Shown piece by piece: positions 63,927 to 64,000 of a stretch of DNA of 64,000 bases (the stretch's first letter is position 1; each line of letters opens with the position of its first letter). The notes under the pieces were generated by a model that did not search any database, was not told the DNA's origin, and was given only the letters and a program-made list of their open reading frames with translations. The translations under genes and the position numbers were made by a program. The stretch is taken from contig JAZQLQ010000017.1 of NCBI GenBank assembly GCA_045542735.1, positions 1-64,000 of the forward strand, given 5' to 3'. Origin of the DNA: UBA2882 sp045542735. GTDB taxonomy: Bacteria > Bacillota > Clostridia > Lachnospirales > Lachnospiraceae.

Positions 63927-64000
63927 TCAATTCTTTACAAACGCATCGGCACCATGTTTACACAGCGGACAGATAAAATCTGCCGGCAACTCATCACCCT
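63927..64000 (-). CDS. Rubredoxin-domain protein, partial (C-terminus only)
   Basis: Only the last 23 codons are inside the window, ending at a TGA at 63927-63929. They read DELPADFICPLCKHGADAF, the second CPxC half of a rubredoxin iron site at the end of a protein. That ending is typical of rubrerythrins and of high-molecular-weight rubredoxins (flavin reductase plus rubredoxin), the usual electron donors for flavodiiron proteins such as the one at 4.4 kb. Which it is cannot be told from the fragment. Confidence 0.8.
   Translation of the reverse strand, partial: GDELPADFICPLCKHGADAFVKN

Overview
The window reads as chromosome from a low-GC anaerobic gut Firmicute, most likely family Lachnospiraceae (Clostridia). 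The grounds are AGGAGG-type ribosome binding sites, sigma-A promoters with 17-base spacers, a flavodiiron protein, pyruvate phosphate dikinase, a large anabolic-type glutamate dehydrogenase, and families common in that group (DUF5688, DUF2812, YqeG, YlmC/YmxH). Most genes lie on the minus strand in short operons. I see no prophage, insertion sequence, CRISPR array or rRNA. One tRNA is present, tRNA-Arg(CCG).

Layout. 1-2.1 kb: a TetR regulator facing a DegV-type lipid-binding protein across two copies of a 15-base operator-like site, with a frameshifted small gene and a truncated membrane gene behind the regulator. 2.1-7.5 kb: a lipoprotein, a DUF2225 protein, a YczE-type membrane protein, an ldh-fprA pair and a MetA predicted to use acetyl-CoA. 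7.6-7.9 kb: a palindromic MITE-like element between metA and ligA. 7.9-12.9 kb: ligA with rluF, DUF378, an orphan DRE-TIM aldolase and a membrane protein. 13.1-19.7 kb: an Rpn-type nuclease, an asparaginase, oligoendopeptidase F, and a TetM/EF-G-like GTPase fused to a Rae1/YacP-type NYN ribonuclease domain.

19.8-26.6 kb: a complete ribose operon in the order rbsR-rbsD-rbsA-rbsC-rbsB-rbsK. Its binding protein is a near-perfect internal tandem duplication, and a palindromic operator follows the promoter directly. 26.7-32.3 kb: a chemoreceptor, gdhA, a Gfo/Idh/MocA oxidoreductase, an SH3 protein and the tRNA. 32.4-37.2 kb: a 47-residue gene, DUF5688, efp, and the shikimate genes yqeG-aroE-aroK-aroQ. 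37.3-42.2 kb: a five-gene peptide-type ABC transporter.

42.3-49.3 kb: an acyltransferase, an EAL protein, a PadR-DUF2812-CPBP cassette with two tandem PadR-type operators, and a PD-(D/E)XK-like protein of uncertain start. 49.3-54.6 kb: ppdK, nrdR, a YlmC-like protein, an HD hydrolase and an AraC regulator. 54.7-64 kb: a GH3 glycosidase, a split chromate-type transporter, a second acyltransferase, the overlapping sbcD-sbcC-sfsA operon, and the C-terminus of a rubredoxin-domain protein.

The strongest candidate for something new is the GTPase-NYN fusion at 17.1-19.7 kb. It would place an mRNA-cutting domain on a ribosome-binding translation GTPase. Next come the doubled ribose-binding protein and the long palindromic element. 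All functions are inferred from reading the sequence; no database search was run.
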